A stretch of DNA of 64,000 bases, from positions 1 through 64,000 of the forward strand of contig CAJXLB010000003.1 in the NCBI GenBank assembly GCA_913055905.1. Direction: 5' to 3'. The notes beneath the pieces are model-generated. The model did not search any database. It saw only the letters and a program-made list of their open reading frames with translations, and was not told the DNA's origin. The stretch's first letter is position 1. Every line of letters starts with the position of its first letter. Origin of the DNA: an uncultured Winogradskyella sp. Lineage in GTDB: Bacteria > Bacteroidota > Bacteroidia > Flavobacteriales > Flavobacteriaceae. This document shows positions 51,823-60,761 of the stretch, piece by piece. The translations under genes were made by a program, and so were the position numbers.

Positions 51823-53169
51823 TTAAGCTACCGCTACCTCCACAAATTCAAAACGTACTAAACCGTCATCGTCTATTTGGGTTAGCTCTACTTTGTGCAA
51901 GGTATTAACCAATGAAGGGTTCCATGGAGTTTTTACCTTGACGTAATTTTCGGTAAAACCATGAATATAGCCTTCTTTATTTTCACCTTCAAAAAGGACC
52001 GTTCGTTCTTTTCCTAACTGGCTTTCGTAAAATGCTCGTCTCTTTTTGGCAGAGAGTCCCCTTAACATTTTACTCCTTTTTGCTCTTACCTTTTTAGGTA
52101 TGGCTCCATCCATTGTTGCCGCTTCTGTGTTATCGCGTTCTGAATAAGTAAACACATGTAGGTATGATATATCTAATCCGTTCAGAAAATTATAGGTTTC
52201 TAAAAAGTGTTCCTCGGTCTCGCCAGGAAATCCAACAATGACGTCAACTCCAATACAGGCATGCGGCATAACCTCTTTTATCCTAGCAACTCTATCGGCG
52301 TATAGCTCGCGCAAATAGCGACGCTTCATTTTTTTCAGTATGGCATTGCTTCCGCTTTGCAAGGGTATGTGAAAATGAGGTACAAAGGCTCTTGAGCTAG
52401 ATACCAAGTCTATGGTCTCATTTTTTAATAAGTTGGGTTCTATAGACGAAATTCTAAGTCGCTCAATACCTTCTACCTTATCCAAATTTGTCACAAGATC
52501 TAGGAAGGTGTGCTCGTGCTTTTTATTACCAAACTCTCCTTTGCCGTAATCACCAATATTTACACCGGTAAGTACAATTTCCTTTATACCTTGATCAGAA
52601 ATTTCACGAGCATTGTTAAGCACATTTTCCATAGTATCACTGCGGGAAATACCTCTAGCCAATGGAATGGTGCAATAGGTACACTTGTAATCACAGCCAT
52701 CTTGAACCTTCAAAAAAGCTCTAGTGCGATCACCAATTGAATAACTGCCTACATAAAAATCAGCTTCTTCAATTTCACAAGAATGAATTTGTCCGCCCTG
52801 CTTATTCCGCTCGGGATTATTGAGCAATTCATTGATGTAATAATTTACATTGAATTTCTCTTTGGCTCCAAGAACTAAATCCACACCATTCACGTCTGCT
52901 AATTCTTCCGGCTTTAGTTGGGCATAACAACCAATGGCCGCCACAAAAGCCTCTGGATTAAATTTTTGAGCTTGCTTAACTATGGTCTTAAAGCGTTTAT
53001 CAGCGTTTTCGGTAACAGAACAGGTGTTTATAACGTAGATATCTGCCTTTTCTTTAAAATCTACACGGTTGTAGCCTTCATCCTCAAACTTCCTTGCAAT
53101 AGTGGAAGTTTCAGAGAAGTTAAGTTTGCAACCTAAGGTATAAAATGCAACTTTTTTTGTTGACTTCAT
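51823..53169 (-). CDS. mtaB: tRNA t6A37 methylthiotransferase MtaB
   Basis: Radical-SAM enzyme that adds a methylthio group to t6A at position 37 of tRNAs reading ANN codons, giving ms2t6A. The 448-residue protein has the N-terminal UPF0004 domain with three cluster Cys (YTLGCKLNFSE, NTCSVTENADKR, AIGCYAQL). The radical-SAM cluster is CDYKCTYC. It also has GFPGETEEHFLETYNFL and a C-terminal TRAM domain (about 385-448). MtaB rather than MiaB is indicated by the TLGCKLNFSET-type start. It has a -7 box at 53192-53199. Confidence 0.96.
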   Translation of the reverse strand: MKSTKKVAFYTLGCKLNFSETSTIARKFEDEGYNRVDFKEKADIYVINTCSVTENADKRFKTIVKQAQKFNPEAFVAAIGCYAQLKPEELADVNGVDLVLGAKEKFNVNYYINELLNNPERNKQGGQIHSCEIEEADFYVGSYSIGDRTRAFLKVQDGCDYKCTYCTIPLARGISRSDTMENVLNNAREISDQGIKEIVLTGVNIGDYGKGEFGNKKHEHTFLDLVTNLDKVEGIERLRISSIEPNLLKNETIDLVSSSRAFVPHFHIPLQSGSNAILKKMKRRYLRELYADRVARIKEVMPHACIGVDVIVGFPGETEEHFLETYNFLNGLDISYLHVFTYSERDNTEAATMDGAIPKKVRAKRSKMLRGLSAKKRRAFYESQLGKERTVLFEGENKEGYIHGFTENYVKVKTPWNPSLVNTLHKVELTQIDDDGLVRFEFVEVAVA

Positions 53170-53191
53170 TCTTGTATTTTTACCAAGGTGG

Positions 53192-53199
53192 CAAAGTTA
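53192..53199 (-). promoter_or_regulatory. -7 box of mtaB
   Basis: The minus strand reads TAACTTTG, a full TANNTTTG match, 22 bases before the mtaB ATG. No strict -33 TTG. Confidence 0.5.
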
Positions 53200-53214
53200 C
53201 AATATATTGCTTAT

Positions 53215-54837
53215 ATGCTAAAACGTAGAAGGTTCTTAATCAATGTCTTTATAGGTATCGGATTCTTGCTATTTAGTTTTTCATGCAGTTCTAATTCCAA
53301 AAACAAAAGAAATCATCTTGTTTTTAAATACAACGAACACAAAAACATCGGTTCTTTAGATCCTGCCTTTGCCAAAGATCTTTCAGATATATGGGCCACT
53401 CATCAGTTGTTCAACGGACTGGTACAAATGGATGAGAAGCTAAACATAAAACCTTGTATTGCTAAAAATTGGTCCATAACTGATAGTGCTAAGACCTACA
53501 CTTTTCATCTACGCAATGATGTAACCTTTCATAAGCACGAGGCGTTTGGTGCCGATTCTACAAGATTTGTGAAAGCTAGTGACTTTGTTTATAGCTTTAA
53601 TCGGTTGGCTGATCCGTTATTGGCATCACCAGGAAGTTGGGTCTTAAACAAGGTAAAAGGATTTTCCGCGCTTAATGACTCGACATTCCAGATTCAATTA
53701 AAACAGCCATTCCCCGGGTTTCTGGGATTATTAACCATGAAGTACTGCTCTGTGGTGCCAAGAGAAATTGTAGAGCTCCGCGGCAGTGACTTTAGATCAT
53801 ATCCTATTGGTACTGGGCCATTTCAATTTAAACGTTGGGAAGAAAATATTAAGCTGGTCTTTAGAAAAAACCCGAATTATTTTGAAGTGGACAGCCTTGG
53901 CATCCAATTGCCCTATTTAGAAGCTGTAGCCATAACATTTTTGCCAGATAAACAAAGTGAATTTCTGCAATTTGCCCAAGGAAATATCGATTTTGTCTCA
54001 GGATTGGATACGTCCTACAAAGACGAAATACTTACCGCTCAGGGCAATTTACAACCTCAGTATAAGGATAAGGTCAATATGATTAGAGGGCCATACTTAA
54101 ATACGGAGTATTTAGCCTTCTTAATGGATTCCAAATTAGACGCAATACAGTCCCTGAAACTGAGAAAAGCAGTAAATATGGGTTTTGATAGAACAAAGAT
54201 GATTATCTACTTGCGCAATGGTGTTGGTTTCCCTGCCAATGGTGGTTTTATTCCCAAGGGTTTACCTGGTTTTAACGCTACAGCGGGATATACCTATGAT
54301 CCAGAACGAGCAATAGCCCTAATCAACGCTTTTAAAACCGAAACTGGTATTGAAACTCCTGAAGTGACCCTCACCACAACAAGCAATTACATTGACTTGT
54401 GCGAATTTATTCAAAGGGAACTTCAAAAAATTGGTCTAAACGTGACTATTGATGTTGTACCGCCTTCTACTCTAAAGGATGCGAAAGCTACTGGTCAACT
54501 GGATTTTTTCAGAGCTAGTTGGATAGCGGATTATCCTGATGCCGAAAACTATCTTTCCCTATTTTACAGTAAAAACTTTGCTCCTAACGGCCCTAATTAC
54601 AGCCATTACAACAATCCTGAATTTGATGAACTTTATGAGGCTTCTTTTATTGAAACCGAGACCAAAAAACGACAGGCATTATACAGCAAAATGGATTCTT
54701 TGGTACTATCCGCTGCTCCTGTAGTTCCACTATTTTATGATGAAGTGATCAGGTTTACACAAAAAGATATAGAAGGTTTGGGTATAAATCCAACAAATTT
54801 GCTTGAATTAAAGCAGGTAAGAAAGTCTAAAAATTAA
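53215..54837 (+). CDS. ABC transporter substrate-binding lipoprotein (family 5, oligopeptide type)
   Basis: ATG at 53215 gives 540 residues starting LKRRRFLINVFIGIGFLL, with a lipobox Cys in FSFSC. The upstream GTG at 53188 adds nine residues and overlaps the mtaB promoter. Family 5 hallmarks include the NEHKNIGSLDPAFAKDLSDIWATHQLFNGLV region, KNWSITDSAKTYTFHLRNDVTFH, and DFFRASWIADYPDAENYLSLFYSKN near the C-terminus. It would bind peptides or related solutes in the periplasm. No permease or ATPase genes are adjacent, so it may be an orphan. It overlaps the convergent PD40 gene by 11 bases. Confidence 0.9.
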   Translation: MLKRRRFLINVFIGIGFLLFSFSCSSNSKNKRNHLVFKYNEHKNIGSLDPAFAKDLSDIWATHQLFNGLVQMDEKLNIKPCIAKNWSITDSAKTYTFHLRNDVTFHKHEAFGADSTRFVKASDFVYSFNRLADPLLASPGSWVLNKVKGFSALNDSTFQIQLKQPFPGFLGLLTMKYCSVVPREIVELRGSDFRSYPIGTGPFQFKRWEENIKLVFRKNPNYFEVDSLGIQLPYLEAVAITFLPDKQSEFLQFAQGNIDFVSGLDTSYKDEILTAQGNLQPQYKDKVNMIRGPYLNTEYLAFLMDSKLDAIQSLKLRKAVNMGFDRTKMIIYLRNGVGFPANGGFIPKGLPGFNATAGYTYDPERAIALINAFKTETGIETPEVTLTTTSNYIDLCEFIQRELQKIGLNVTIDVVPPSTLKDAKATGQLDFFRASWIADYPDAENYLSLFYSKNFAPNGPNYSHYNNPEFDELYEASFIETETKKRQALYSKMDSLVLSAAPVVPLFYDEVIRFTQKDIEGLGINPTNLLELKQVRKSKN

Positions 54838-55735
54838 AAAAATAATATAGGTCGTCTCCGCCTTCGCCTTTATAGCGCCTCGATGACAAATACCCTGTGG
54901 TTAAATCATCATTCAAGAAAAAGGAAAAGTCATCACCATAACTATTTATAGGTTCATCTAGGGAAACAGGTTCTTGATTATCTGCGGAAGAATTCAAATC
55001 AAAACTATAAATGTCCAAACCTCCTTTACCTCCTCGTCTATCGGAAGAGAAATATAGGGTATTATCCGCACTTACAAACGGAAAGATTTCAGTTCTAGAC
55101 GAATTAATGGCATTATCGAGCCGAACGACATCACCGTAACTTGTATGTCCGGCAGACACTGAAACCTTATATAAGTCAGATTTACCTTTTGTACCTTTAA
55201 TATCAGCTATAAAATACAGCGTTTTTCCATCTGGACTTAAGGCAGGATGGGCAAAATTATGATCAGGATCGCAAAATGGAAGCGTGGTGAAATTGGTCCA
55301 GCCTTTGCCTTCCACGAATTCTGCGCGCTGAATCAACAGATTATACGTTGTCATTCCCTTTAGCTTATTGATTCCCTTACCTCTGTGGTTTGAGGTAAAG
55401 TACATGAACTTACCATCTTTGGAAAAGGTCGCTGCAGACATGTTAAATGATCCGACCTGTGTCTTTTCAATTGGTTTAACCTCTAACAATTGGCCATCGT
55501 CGATCGGTCTAGCAGTATACATGGTATAGACAAAACCAGAATACTTATCCTTGATGGCTCTTCCACGTTTCGTAGTGAGATTATGACTAAAATAAACGAT
55601 ATCTCCAACACGCCTCGCCGCAAAATGATCCAATTCGGAATTTAGGTCCAATTTTACGACTTCAACATCTTTTTGCTGCGAAAAACAAAAAGACATGAAG
55701 CACACAAATAATAGGTTTAATCTGATCATTTTCAT
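54827..55735 (-). CDS. Exported PD40/TolB-like beta-propeller protein
   Basis: The 302-residue protein has a signal peptide (IRLNLLFVCFMSFCFSQ). Several PD40 blades can be seen: AATFSKDGKFMYFTSNHRGKG, HPALSPDGKTLYFIADIKGTKGKSDLYK, PFVSADNTLYFSSDRRGGKGGLDIYSF. The last strands are FFLNDDLTTGYLSSRRYKG. It probably binds a protein or peptidoglycan partner in the periplasm; no enzymatic residues are evident. It overlaps the GlmU-like gene by four bases and shares its transcript. Confidence 0.85.
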   Translation of the reverse strand: MKMIRLNLLFVCFMSFCFSQQKDVEVVKLDLNSELDHFAARRVGDIVYFSHNLTTKRGRAIKDKYSGFVYTMYTARPIDDGQLLEVKPIEKTQVGSFNMSAATFSKDGKFMYFTSNHRGKGINKLKGMTTYNLLIQRAEFVEGKGWTNFTTLPFCDPDHNFAHPALSPDGKTLYFIADIKGTKGKSDLYKVSVSAGHTSYGDVVRLDNAINSSRTEIFPFVSADNTLYFSSDRRGGKGGLDIYSFDLNSSADNQEPVSLDEPINSYGDDFSFFLNDDLTTGYLSSRRYKGEGGDDLYYFFNF

Positions 55736-56910
55736 TCGTCTCTTCTGTAGGATTTAGTAAGTTCAAACACATGCTCCAAAATTGCCTTATCTACAGCTGT
55801 AAAAGCTTCATTACGTCTTGCCATAACCACCTCGGCAACCTCAAAAGCTTTATTTGTCTTATAGGTTACAAAGCCTTTACTGCCGCCCCAGGAAAAACTT
55901 GGCACAAAATTTCTAGGAAACCCACTACCAAAAATGTTAGCACTAACACCAACAACGGTCCCAGTATTAAACATGGTGTTAATTCCACATTTACTGTGAT
56001 CGCCCATCATGAGTCCACAGAATTGCAATCCTGTTTTGGCAAAACCTCCGGTTTGGTAGTCCCATAATCGTACCTCGGCATAATTATTCTTAAGATTACT
56101 ATTATTGGTATCTGCACCTAGATTACACCATTCACCGAGAACAGAATTTCCAAGGAAACCGTCATGCCCTTTATTGGAATAGCCAAACAGTACGGAGTTA
56201 TTCACTTCCCCTCCTACCTTGCAATAAGGGCCAACAGTGGTTGGTCCATAAATTTTTGAACCTAATTTAATGGTAGCATGGTCACACAAGGCAAAAGGTC
56301 CTCGAATAAGAGAGCCTTCCATGATTTCAGAATCCTTTCCAATATAAATTGGACCGTTACTTGCATTAAGGGTTACAAAATTCAATTTGGCTCCTTTTTC
56401 TATAAATATATGCTCTGGGTTTATAACATTGACATTAGATGGTATTGGTTCTGATTGCCTTCCTTCCGTCAACAATTTGTAATCATCGACTATAGCTTCA
56501 CCATTTTTTGAAAAGATATCCCAAGTATGCTCTATTTTTAAAATTTCACCTTCAAATTCAATGGCCTCAAAATTGGAAAAATCGGATACTTCTTCACCTT
56601 CCTTGACAAAAAATGCGATAACATCTTCATCTTTAAAAACCGCCTGATTGGCCTTTAAATCCTTAATTATTTGAACTACTTCTGGATTAGGAAGAAAAGA
56701 TGCATTTATCATAACGTTTTCTTCCATTTCTACCATAGGAAACTTTTCAGAAAGATAATCTTCCGTTACCGTGGTTGTGGTATATTCTAGATAAGACTCC
56801 CATTTTTGACGGATAGTTAAAATACCTACTCTTATGTCTGCGACAGGCCGCGTAAATGTAAACGGCAATAGATTATGACGGTATGGTCCGTCAAATAAAA
56901 TATAGTTCAT
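55732..56910 (-). CDS. GlmU-like sugar nucleotidyltransferase family protein
   Basis: The 392-residue protein has an N-terminal nucleotidyltransferase-like half (YILFDGPYRHNLLPFTFTRPVADIRVG). The C-terminal left-handed beta-helix (about 175-350) includes GPIYIGKDSEIMEGSLIRGPFAL, GSKIYGPTTVGPYCKVGGEV and LGEWCNLGADTNNSNLKNNYAEV. The N-terminal GXGTRM loop of active uridylyltransferases is not present. It looks like the Bacteroidota GlmU-family proteins of uncertain reaction; acetyltransferase or nucleotide-sugar work in the cytoplasm is inferred. It heads a two-gene unit with the PD40 protein. Confidence 0.85.
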   Translation of the reverse strand: MNYILFDGPYRHNLLPFTFTRPVADIRVGILTIRQKWESYLEYTTTTVTEDYLSEKFPMVEMEENVMINASFLPNPEVVQIIKDLKANQAVFKDEDVIAFFVKEGEEVSDFSNFEAIEFEGEILKIEHTWDIFSKNGEAIVDDYKLLTEGRQSEPIPSNVNVINPEHIFIEKGAKLNFVTLNASNGPIYIGKDSEIMEGSLIRGPFALCDHATIKLGSKIYGPTTVGPYCKVGGEVNNSVLFGYSNKGHDGFLGNSVLGEWCNLGADTNNSNLKNNYAEVRLWDYQTGGFAKTGLQFCGLMMGDHSKCGINTMFNTGTVVGVSANIFGSGFPRNFVPSFSWGGSKGFVTYKTNKAFEVAEVVMARRNEAFTAVDKAILEHVFELTKSYRRDE

Positions 56911-56935
56911 AAGGCTAAAACTAAATACGGTTACT

Positions 56936-56962
56936 CAAAAGTAGGTGAATTGCCTAAAACAA
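56936..56962 (-). promoter_or_regulatory. Promoter of the GlmU-like gene
   Basis: On the minus strand: TTG (56960-56962), 16 bp, TACTTTTG (56936-56943). The spacer is a little short. The start is near 56931, 21 nt before the ATG. Confidence 0.55.
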
Positions 56963-56993
56963 AAAAGCCTTTCAGTTGAGTGAAAGGCTTTTT
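56961..56993 (-). terminator. Terminator of rpmE2
   Basis: AAAAAGCCTTTCA pairs with TGAAAGGCTTTTT around GTTGAG. T runs on both strands make it bidirectional. It lies between rpmE2 and the GlmU-like gene. Confidence 0.85.
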
Positions 56994-57016
56994 CGATAAT
57001 CAGATACAATCGATTA

Positions 57017-57271
57017 TTATTTTTTGAACTTAGCGTATTTGTTTTTAAACTTATCTATACGTCCTGCTGTATCTACCAATTTAGATTTACCAGTGTAATA
57101 AGGATGTGATGTTCTAGAAATCTCCAATTTAACTAATGGATATTCAACACCATCTACGTCTATAGTTTCATTAGTTTGTGCAGTAGATTTTGCTAAAAAC
57201 ACGTCATCATTAGACATATCCTTGAACGCTACTACTCTAAAATTTTCTGGATGTATTCCTGCTTTCATCAC
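57017..57271 (-). CDS. rpmE2: Large ribosomal subunit protein bL31, type B
   Basis: bL31 at the ribosome central protuberance, 84 residues. The type B (zinc-free) pattern is [21 protein letters not shown] and [40 protein letters not shown]. No CxxC pairs are present. In many bacteria type B is a zinc-starvation paralogue, but in Flavobacteriaceae it is usually the only L31. It has its own promoter and terminator. Confidence 0.97.
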   Translation of the reverse strand: MMKAGIHPENFRVVAFKDMSNDDVFLAKSTAQTNETIDVDGVEYPLVKLEISRTSHPYYTGKSKLVDTAGRIDKFKNKYAKFKK

Positions 57272-57306
57272 TAAAGGCTTTAAATATATTCGATTTTTTC
57301 GAGGTG

Positions 57307-57336
57307 CAAATTTAAATATTTTTTGTTAATCGACAA
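57307..57336 (-). promoter_or_regulatory. Promoter of rpmE2
   Basis: On the minus strand: TTG (57334-57336), 19 bp, TAAATTTG (57307-57314). Full consensus. The start is near 57302. Confidence 0.75.
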
Positions 57337-57427
57337 TTATTTATCGTGAATTTATTTGCTATTAGTTCTGTAACAAATGCGTATCTTTAGTTACTAACTA
57401 AACAGTAAACTAAAATCAACTACAAAA

Positions 57428-57958
57428 ATGGAAAAATCTTTACGCTCCTCGGCTGTGCAATACGGGCTATACATAGGCCTTATTCTATCGACTTTTACAA
57501 TTGTTTCTTATGCCATTAATTTAGAGCTACTCACTAAATGGTGGTTAGGAATAATTTTATTCCTGATTATTGTTATCATGGGAATTGTTTCAACAGCAAA
57601 AGCTAAAAGTCTTTTAGGCGGATTCATTTCTTTCAAGCAGGCTTTTTCAGCTTGGTTCATCACCATTGTTGTGGGAATAGGCATAAGCACTGCCGTAAAT
57701 ATACTCTTGTTCAATGTTATAGATCCAGAAGCTGCTGAAATGATTAAACAAGCTACCATTGAGGCCACTGTGTCTATGATGGAAAATTTTGGCACGCCAC
57801 AGGAAGCCATTGACCAAGCTATTGCCGAAATTGAAAACACCAACCAGTTTGCCATAGGAAACCTTTTGCAATCTTTGGCCTTTCAATTTATATTTTATGC
57901 TGTAATCGGTCTAATAGTAGCCTTGGTGATGAAAAAATCCGACCCAGACGCAGCTTAA
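57428..57958 (+). CDS. DUF4199 membrane protein
   Basis: The 176-residue integral membrane protein has four helices (VQYGLYIGLILSTFTIVSYA, WWLGIILFLIIVIMGIVSTA, AFSAWFITIVVGIGISTAVNI, LAFQFIFYAVIGLIVALVM). Between helices 3 and 4 is an acidic loop (DPEAAEMIKQATIEATVSMMENFGTPQEAIDQAI). This matches DUF4199, a family often found next to a DPM1-type GT2 in this phylum. Function is unknown. It precedes the GT2 gene by 46 bases. Confidence 0.9.
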   Translation: MEKSLRSSAVQYGLYIGLILSTFTIVSYAINLELLTKWWLGIILFLIIVIMGIVSTAKAKSLLGGFISFKQAFSAWFITIVVGIGISTAVNILLFNVIDPEAAEMIKQATIEATVSMMENFGTPQEAIDQAIAEIENTNQFAIGNLLQSLAFQFIFYAVIGLIVALVMKKSDPDAA

Positions 57959-58004
57959 AATTTATTGGTTATTTTTGAGGTCGAATAGTTTTTGACATCA
58001 AAGC

Positions 58005-58955
58005 ATGGACATATCAGTAGTAATACCACTACTTAATGAGGAGGAATCCTTAAAGGAACTTTACGATTGGATTGCATCTGTGATGCAGTCCAATTCGTTT
58101 TCGTATGAAGTACTTTTCATCGACGATGGCAGTACCGACAATTCTTGGAACACTATTGAGGAACTGTGTCAAAAACATAAAGAGGTTAAAGGCATTCGGT
58201 TTTTAAAGAACTTTGGCAAATCCCAAGCCCTTCACGCTGGTTTTGAACAAGCCTCTGGAGACGTGGTCATAACCATGGATGCAGACCTTCAGGACAACCC
58301 AGAGGAAATTCCCGAACTGTTCAATATGATAACACATGAGAATTTCGACTTGGTCTCTGGATGGAAGAAGAAACGCTTTGATTCCCTAATTACTAAAAAC
58401 CTACCTTCAAAATTATTTAATTGGGCCGCACGGCGTACTTCTGGAGTAAAACTTCATGATTTTAATTGCGGATTAAAGGCCTACAAGCAGTCTTTAGTCA
58501 AACAAATAGAAGTTTATGGCGAAATGCACCGTTACATCCCAGTATTGGCCAAAAATGCAGGTTATAATAATATAGGTGAAAAAATTGTGAAACACCAGGC
58601 ACGCAAATACGGAAAAACAAAATTTGGTATGAGCCGATTTATCAATGGGTTTCTAGATTTAATAACGATATGGTTTATATCACGATTTGGCCGCAGACCA
58701 ATGCACTTGTTTGGAGCCCTTGGCGTATTGATGTTTATAATAGGTTTCGGATTTGCGCTTTATTTAGGAATAGACAAGCTATTTATTAATCCTGCCGGAC
58801 GCTTAATAACGCAGCGACCGCAATTTTACATAGCCCTTTCTACTATGATTATTGGATCACAATTTTTTATTGCTGGATTTTTAGGAGAACTCATTTTGCG
58901 ATCAAAAAAACAACAAAAACGCTACCATATTAAAGAATCCATAAATTTATCTTGA
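58005..58955 (+). CDS. GT2-family glycosyltransferase (DPM1/GtrB-like)
   Basis: Transfers a sugar from a nucleotide donor to polyprenyl phosphate or a lipid at the inner membrane. The 316-residue protein has a GT-A domain (about 1-225): VVIPLLNEEESLKELYDWI, FIDDGSTDNSWNTI, MDADLQDNPEEIPELF with the DxD-like catalytic Asp, and NCGLKAYKQSLV. Two C-terminal helices follow (about 240-265 and 280-305). This is the DPM1/GtrB architecture. It lies between DUF4199 and the phosphohexomutase, which could supply hexose-1-phosphate for the donor. Confidence 0.92.
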   Translation: MDISVVIPLLNEEESLKELYDWIASVMQSNSFSYEVLFIDDGSTDNSWNTIEELCQKHKEVKGIRFLKNFGKSQALHAGFEQASGDVVITMDADLQDNPEEIPELFNMITHENFDLVSGWKKKRFDSLITKNLPSKLFNWAARRTSGVKLHDFNCGLKAYKQSLVKQIEVYGEMHRYIPVLAKNAGYNNIGEKIVKHQARKYGKTKFGMSRFINGFLDLITIWFISRFGRRPMHLFGALGVLMFIIGFGFALYLGIDKLFINPAGRLITQRPQFYIALSTMIIGSQFFIAGFLGELILRSKKQQKRYHIKESINLS

Positions 58956-59024
58956 TGTTTACGAGATATTAATCTTAAGCTAAAGGTCAGTAGTCTTATT
59001 TGATTAATTTTACACTACAATTTT

Positions 59025-60758
59025 ATGAGCATGATTTATATAAAGCCAGAAATCTTAGAACGTGTTAACGCTTGGTTAACGCCAACGTTCGATGAAAAAA
59101 CACAAAACGATATTAAACATCTTATCGCCTCTAATCCCAAAGAACTTGAGGAAAGCTTTTATAAGGATTTAGAGTTTGGCACAGGTGGAATGCGAGGTAT
59201 AATGGGCATTGGCACTAACAGGATTAATAAATATACCTTGGGCAAGAATACTCAGGGCTTAAGTAATTATTTAAAAAAATCCTTTCCAGATGCCAACTTA
59301 AAAGTAGCGATTGCCTATGATTGCAGACATAACAGTAAAGCCTTCGGCAAGGTTGTCGCTGATGTTTTCTCGGCCAATGGAATAAAAGTATATTTATTTG
59401 AAGACTTACGACCTACACCAGAGCTTTCGTTCACATTAAAGCACCTTAACTGCCATTGCGGAATCGTTCTAACAGCTTCACACAACCCGCCAGAATATAA
59501 CGGCTATAAAGTATATTGGCAGGACGGCGGACAGTTGGTACCACCACAAGACAAAGAAATAATAGAAGAAATCAATGCTTTGGATTATGCTGAAATTTCG
59601 TTTGAGTCTAATAACAATTTAATAGAATACATTGGTAAGGATATAGATGACATTTTTATTGAAGCCTCCATTAAAAACGGAAGTGCAAACACGCCAGAAA
59701 CGGCTAAACAGAATTTAAACATCGTGTTTACCTCCTTACACGGAACCTCAATAATGGCTGTACCGGAAACCTTAAAACGTGCAGGATACACCAACGTACA
59801 GATTGTTGAAGAACAACGTGAACCCAATGGTGATTTCCCGACTGTGGTATCGCCAAATCCGGAGGAGCCAGAGGCTCTTAAAATGGCCATAGCCCTTGCT
59901 GAGAAAACCCAAGGCGACATTGTAATTGGCACCGATCCCGATTGCGACCGTCTCGGTGTCGTGGTTAGAAACTTGGATAATGAATTGGTCATTCTCAACG
60001 GTAATCAAACTATGATTTTAATGACCGACTTTTTATTGAAGCAATGGCAAAAGACCGGAAAAATCAAAGGAAAGGAATTTGTAGGGTCTACCATTGTTTC
60101 TACGCCTATGATGTCTGTTCTTGCTGAGTCCTATGGTGTAGAATGTAAAATTGGATTAACCGGATTTAAGTGGATTGCCAAAATGATAAAGGACTTTCCC
60201 GAACTCGATTTCATCGGTGGTGGTGAAGAGAGTTTTGGTTTTATGGTAGGAGATTTTGTTAGGGATAAGGATGCTGTAACTTCTACTCTACTGGCCTGTG
60301 AAATTGCGGCTCAAGCCAAAGCAAAAGGAAAAACCATGTATGAAGAGTTAATCGACCTCTACATTAAACACGGATTCTACAAAGAGCGACTCGTCTCACT
60401 TACAAAAAAAGGTATTGAAGGCGCCCTTGCCATTCAAAAGATGATGGTTGAAGCACGCGAAAATCCATTAACTGTAGTAAACGGCTCTAAAGTGTTGAGA
60501 ATAGAGGATTATTTATCGTCAATAGCAAAAAATATAGTCACTGGAGAAGAAGAGTCTATTACAATTCCCAAATCCAATGTATTGATTTATTACACAGAAG
60601 ACGGTAGCAAGATTGCCTTGAGACCAAGTGGTACCGAACCAAAAATTAAGTTTTACGTCAGTGTAAACAGTAAACTGGACAATGTGTCCGAATTCAAAAA
60701 AACGGAGCAATTATTGGAAGACCGCATAGATGCTATCCTAGAGGATATGAATTTATAA
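59025..60758 (+). CDS. pgm: Phosphohexomutase (phosphoglucomutase/phosphomannomutase)
   Basis: Interconverts hexose-1- and hexose-6-phosphates in the cytoplasm. The 577-residue protein has active-site Ser in [18 protein letters not shown], the metal loop [10 protein letters not shown], the sugar-binding loop [10 protein letters not shown] and the phosphate-binding loop [13 protein letters not shown]. Length matches the PGM2-like group (about 570). Start ATG 59025 ([10 protein letters not shown]); a second ATG at 59031 is an alternative. It precedes msbA-like by 3 bases, so both are probably cotranscribed. Confidence 0.95.
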   Translation: MSMIYIKPEILERVNAWLTPTFDEKTQNDIKHLIASNPKELEESFYKDLEFGTGGMRGIMGIGTNRINKYTLGKNTQGLSNYLKKSFPDANLKVAIAYDCRHNSKAFGKVVADVFSANGIKVYLFEDLRPTPELSFTLKHLNCHCGIVLTASHNPPEYNGYKVYWQDGGQLVPPQDKEIIEEINALDYAEISFESNNNLIEYIGKDIDDIFIEASIKNGSANTPETAKQNLNIVFTSLHGTSIMAVPETLKRAGYTNVQIVEEQREPNGDFPTVVSPNPEEPEALKMAIALAEKTQGDIVIGTDPDCDRLGVVVRNLDNELVILNGNQTMILMTDFLLKQWQKTGKIKGKEFVGSTIVSTPMMSVLAESYGVECKIGLTGFKWIAKMIKDFPELDFIGGGEESFGFMVGDFVRDKDAVTSTLLACEIAAQAKAKGKTMYEELIDLYIKHGFYKERLVSLTKKGIEGALAIQKMMVEARENPLTVVNGSKVLRIEDYLSSIAKNIVTGEEESITIPKSNVLIYYTEDGSKIALRPSGTEPKIKFYVSVNSKLDNVSEFKKTEQLLEDRIDAILEDMNL

Positions 60759-60761
60759 GGC

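Noticed and set aside
59585..59998. 137-codon antisense frame in the phosphohexomutase gene
   Set aside because: Shadow frame covering the conserved DPDCDRLG region of the real gene.
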